From a virus, in the IMG/VR virus record IMGVR_UViG_3300030109_001363, positions 1 to 25,069 of that record: a stretch of 25,069 bases of DNA. One strand, 5' to 3'. The notes below the pieces were generated by a model. That model saw nothing but the letters and a program-made list of their open reading frames with translations, had not been told where the DNA came from and searched no databases. This document shows, one piece after another, positions 22,919-25,069 of the stretch; the stretch's first letter is position 1, and each line of letters opens with the position of its first letter. A program made the position numbers and the translations under genes.

Positions 22919-23353
22919 TTATGATGTTGTAAAACCGTCATTAATAGCAGACATACCTGAAGCTACATATTCACCATTGGTAAACATAATATCTAGGTAA
23001 TCGCCTTTTTGAGACGCCGCTTCTACAAGAATGTTAGATACTTGAGTACCTGCAGTTGAGTTACCAACATCACCACCACCATCAAAAGCAACCAAGCTTA
23101 TGATAGCGCTACCTGCCGCAATAGTAATGTCTGCAGTTGGAGTTTCTTCTTCTACAATAAACTTGTAGTAGATTCCCTCTTCTGCAGAAGATGCGGTTGG
23201 AAGTGTAATTGAGTAAGCTCCACCAGCAGAATCAAGCATAAAAACCTTACCACTATCACCATTACCTAGCGTTCTAGCGGCTGTGATTTTTTCTATTTTT
23301 TTCTTAAGACCGGAAACTCCACTATTTTCTTCTAAGTGACTTGCTCTAGCCAT
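22919..23353 (-). CDS. Probable head decoration protein (144 aa)
   Basis: A 144-residue beta-rich protein. After a polar helix (MARASHLEENSGVSGLKKKI), AARTLGNGDSGKVFMLDSAG and AYSITLPTASSAEEG are followed by YYKFIVEEETPTADITIAAG, a layout I associate with small phage head-decoration or structural proteins. The middle is VGNSTAGTQVSNILV and the end YVASGMSAINDG. AGGAGTTTAATC precedes its start, with the ribosome-binding site in the last codons of the capsid gene, two bases after the stop. Position directly after the major capsid protein strongly favours a head-associated role. The family cannot be named with certainty. Confidence 0.65.
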   Translation of the reverse strand: MARASHLEENSGVSGLKKKIEKITAARTLGNGDSGKVFMLDSAGGAYSITLPTASSAEEGIYYKFIVEEETPTADITIAAGSAIISLVAFDGGGDVGNSTAGTQVSNILVEAASQKGDYLDIMFTNGEYVASGMSAINDGFTTS

Positions 23354-23355
23354 GA

Positions 23356-24687
23356 TTAAACTCCTTCTAAGTTAAGTAGATAATGAGTTTCTGGTAAAGA
23401 TACTTCTAAACCAGCTTCAGTAAGAATCATATCCTTACGAAGGTCTTCATCAGCAGACTGAACGTTAGTCATTACTTGAGTATCACGATTCACACCGTTA
23501 CCTACTAATGGTCTGTAAGATACATGATCTAGGTCTACCATCATTAGGTATCCAGAAGAGAACCCTCTAAATAAAGGTTCTTTAACCATGTTCATTGTTC
23601 CATGAATAGTTTCTACGGATAGAACTTTGTGACCAAATCTACCATCTTTTTGACTTATATCATAACGCATTGGGGTATTGCCATAACCAACAGATGCGTC
23701 TATAAATAAACCATCTCCTAGTTTGTTAAAGAAAGTCAATACAGGTAAACTGGCTAGCGCTAGCTTACTGTCAGTTCCTCCACGAGCAGGGTCATATACA
23801 ACTTCGAAATCAGAAAGAATTCTGTCATATGTTAGTTCTGTCGCAGTTGAACTACGAAAGTAAGGAGCACCAGAGCTATAAGTTAATGCCGCATCGTTTA
23901 CTACTGCTGTTCCGTTTTTTACAACGTGACCAGCTATACCTTCAGTATATTGAATACCTCCAGTACTTGCACGCTGACCAAAAAGCATAGCACGCTCAAT
24001 GTCTATTTTATGCTCACGAAGTTTTAAGTTCCATACTCTTTGGAACTCATCTGCATACCCACGATAACGTGTTGCACGAGCTGTGTTAGACATCTCACAA
24101 GCTGTTTTAAATATTTGGGTAAACCCAAAGTCATTATCTAGCTCTTCAGAAAATACGTCTGGAGCACCAGTACCTTCAGCAAATGAAGTACCAATTACTT
24201 GGCATTTTGCATTGTCAGCACCAGTTTCAGCTCCATCAACGGCTGAGATTGTTTTACCTTGAAAAGTTGAAGTAGAACCAGCATCAACTGGTGAACTTTC
24301 AACTCTTACTATTATTGTTTCAGGGGCATTGTTTTCTGTATAATCTACAGCAAAAACCATACCCTTAACCAGCCAATCAACTGACGCACCGTCAGCAGTA
24401 TCAACTGTATAAGTTAAAGAAGAACCAGCCGCAGGAATTGAATGAGAACCAGCGAGTAAAAACCCTCTGTCTGTCATTGAAACCTTTGTTCTGTCTTCTA
24501 AGAATCGGAATTGTGGGTCGTCTGTAGGGACTTTAGCTACCTTTGAAAGGTACACGAAGAATGGAGATTCCTCTGGAGCTAAGTCAGCCACACGATCTGA
24601 AAAGTTAAACAGTCTTCTAGTATGATAACCAGAAGCGGCTGAACCCGGATCGCCAACTTTCACAATACCTTGATTGTAAGTGGACAT
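23356..24687 (-). CDS. Major capsid protein
   Basis: A 443-residue protein. The N-terminus (MSTYNQGIVKVGDPGSAASG) leads to YHTRRLFNFSDRVADLAPEE and FFVYLSKVAKVPTDDPQF, then a beta-rich middle (FEGKTISAVDGAET-like and DVFSEELDND), a long helix (RVWNLKLREHKIDIERAMLFGQ) and a C-terminal beta domain ending in SLPETHYLLNLEGV. The helix in front of a 'FGQR' segment followed by Gly-rich turns is typical of the HK97 fold spine in marine phage capsid proteins, and the length (about 440) fits. AAGGAGT precedes the ATG. It follows a scaffold-like gene and precedes a decoration-like gene, the usual head operon order. Family subtype (for example SU10-like) is not tested. Confidence 0.85.
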   Translation of the reverse strand: MSTYNQGIVKVGDPGSAASGYHTRRLFNFSDRVADLAPEESPFFVYLSKVAKVPTDDPQFRFLEDRTKVSMTDRGFLLAGSHSIPAAGSSLTYTVDTADGASVDWLVKGMVFAVDYTENNAPETIIVRVESSPVDAGSTSTFQGKTISAVDGAETGADNAKCQVIGTSFAEGTGAPDVFSEELDNDFGFTQIFKTACEMSNTARATRYRGYADEFQRVWNLKLREHKIDIERAMLFGQRASTGGIQYTEGIAGHVVKNGTAVVNDAALTYSSGAPYFRSSTATELTYDRILSDFEVVYDPARGGTDSKLALASLPVLTFFNKLGDGLFIDASVGYGNTPMRYDISQKDGRFGHKVLSVETIHGTMNMVKEPLFRGFSSGYLMMVDLDHVSYRPLVGNGVNRDTQVMTNVQSADEDLRKDMILTEAGLEVSLPETHYLLNLEGV

Positions 24688-24703
24688 TTAAGACTCCTTA
24701 GAG

Positions 24704-25069
24704 TTATATTGATTTGTTTCTTGAAGCACCCATAACCCCAGTCCAGACATCATCTAATTCATTTGGTTTTTCAGGAGCCGCACCTTGCACTATTCCTGCA
24801 GTTGGTGCTATGTTCTTTGTTCTTTGAACAGCTTCTAAATTCTGAGAAACCCTTTCTTCTCCACCTTTATGACGTCTATATACATCTACTAACAATTCCA
24901 AAGGAAGTTCTTCTCTTGGTGTTGTTGCAAACTGTATAAAGTCATCTGCCATCTTAGGGTCATCAAAACCATATTTATTAGTTAAGTCTTGCTTGAGATT
25001 ATTGACTGCCATTTGCTGTTGTAAACCACTAAATTGCTGTTGAACAGCTTCGTTTACAAGAGCCTTTTC
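24704..25069 (-). CDS. C-terminal part of a probable scaffolding protein (partial)
   Basis: The frame is open from the right edge to its stop at 24704, giving 121 residues. An ATG at 25012 is in frame, but the 19 codons before it (EKALVNEAVQQQFSGLQQQ) read straight on from the window edge and look like the same helix, so the gene is probably longer. The rest has Asp/Glu-rich helices (DPKMADDFIQFATTPREELP) and LELLVDVYRRHKGGEERV, then a polar tail with APEKPNELDDVWTGVMG. Coiled-coil, hydrophilic, and directly upstream of the major capsid gene: this is the usual place and type of a scaffold. No protease motif is visible in the part present. Confidence 0.65.
   Translation of the reverse strand, partial: EKALVNEAVQQQFSGLQQQMAVNNLKQDLTNKYGFDDPKMADDFIQFATTPREELPLELLVDVYRRHKGGEERVSQNLEAVQRTKNIAPTAGIVQGAAPEKPNELDDVWTGVMGASRNKSI

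Overview
The window is a structural (late) module of a tailed bacteriophage. The DNA is clearly AT-rich, genes are packed with almost no spacer, and the products have the look of marine environmental (metagenome-type) phage proteins. A nozzle-like protein, a set of very large hydrophobic or coiled-coil proteins downstream of it, and the absence of any tail sheath, tail tube or lambda-type tape measure suggest a podovirus (short tail). The host cannot be read from the sequence. A murein endopeptidase, a possible lipoprotein with a signal sequence and coiled-coil membrane proteins fit a Gram-negative host, but this is inference.

Almost everything is on the minus strand, so the order of expression runs from the right edge to the left. 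(1) Right edge, 25069-22919: the C-terminus of a probable scaffolding protein (cut by the window edge), the major capsid protein, and a small probable head-decoration protein. (2) 22918-22837: a gap holding a strong GC-rich hairpin. (3) 22836-19407: a zinc-ribbon protein, a 636-residue protein with two internal tandem duplications, a small beta-rich protein, and two small proteins in the place where head-tail adaptors usually sit. (4) 19406-15480: a second hairpin, a small beta-rich protein, and an 1173-residue tail fibre ending in an S74-type self-cleaving chaperone domain. (5) 15458-11870: about a dozen small genes (membrane proteins, a probable lipoprotein, several tiny basic proteins) ending in an M15-family endolysin; this is the likely lysis cassette plus passengers. 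(6) 11869-145: the nozzle/stabilisation protein, a beta-rich appendage protein and four large proteins, probably virion-internal or injected.

At the left edge, bases 1-148 carry the end of a plus-strand gene that converges on the late operon. Both stop codons lie within one TTAA at 145-148.

Translation looks strongly coupled. Nine junctions are one-base stop/start overlaps (TAATG or TAGTG), and four more are ATGA or GTGA overlaps. Several genes under 60 codons and several internal or non-ATG starts (8388, 12250, 13936 GTG, 14166 TTG, 13610 GTG) are proposed from ribosome-binding sites and junctions. No tRNA, CRISPR array, insertion sequence, integrase or attachment site was seen, and no stretch over 300 bases lacks a gene.
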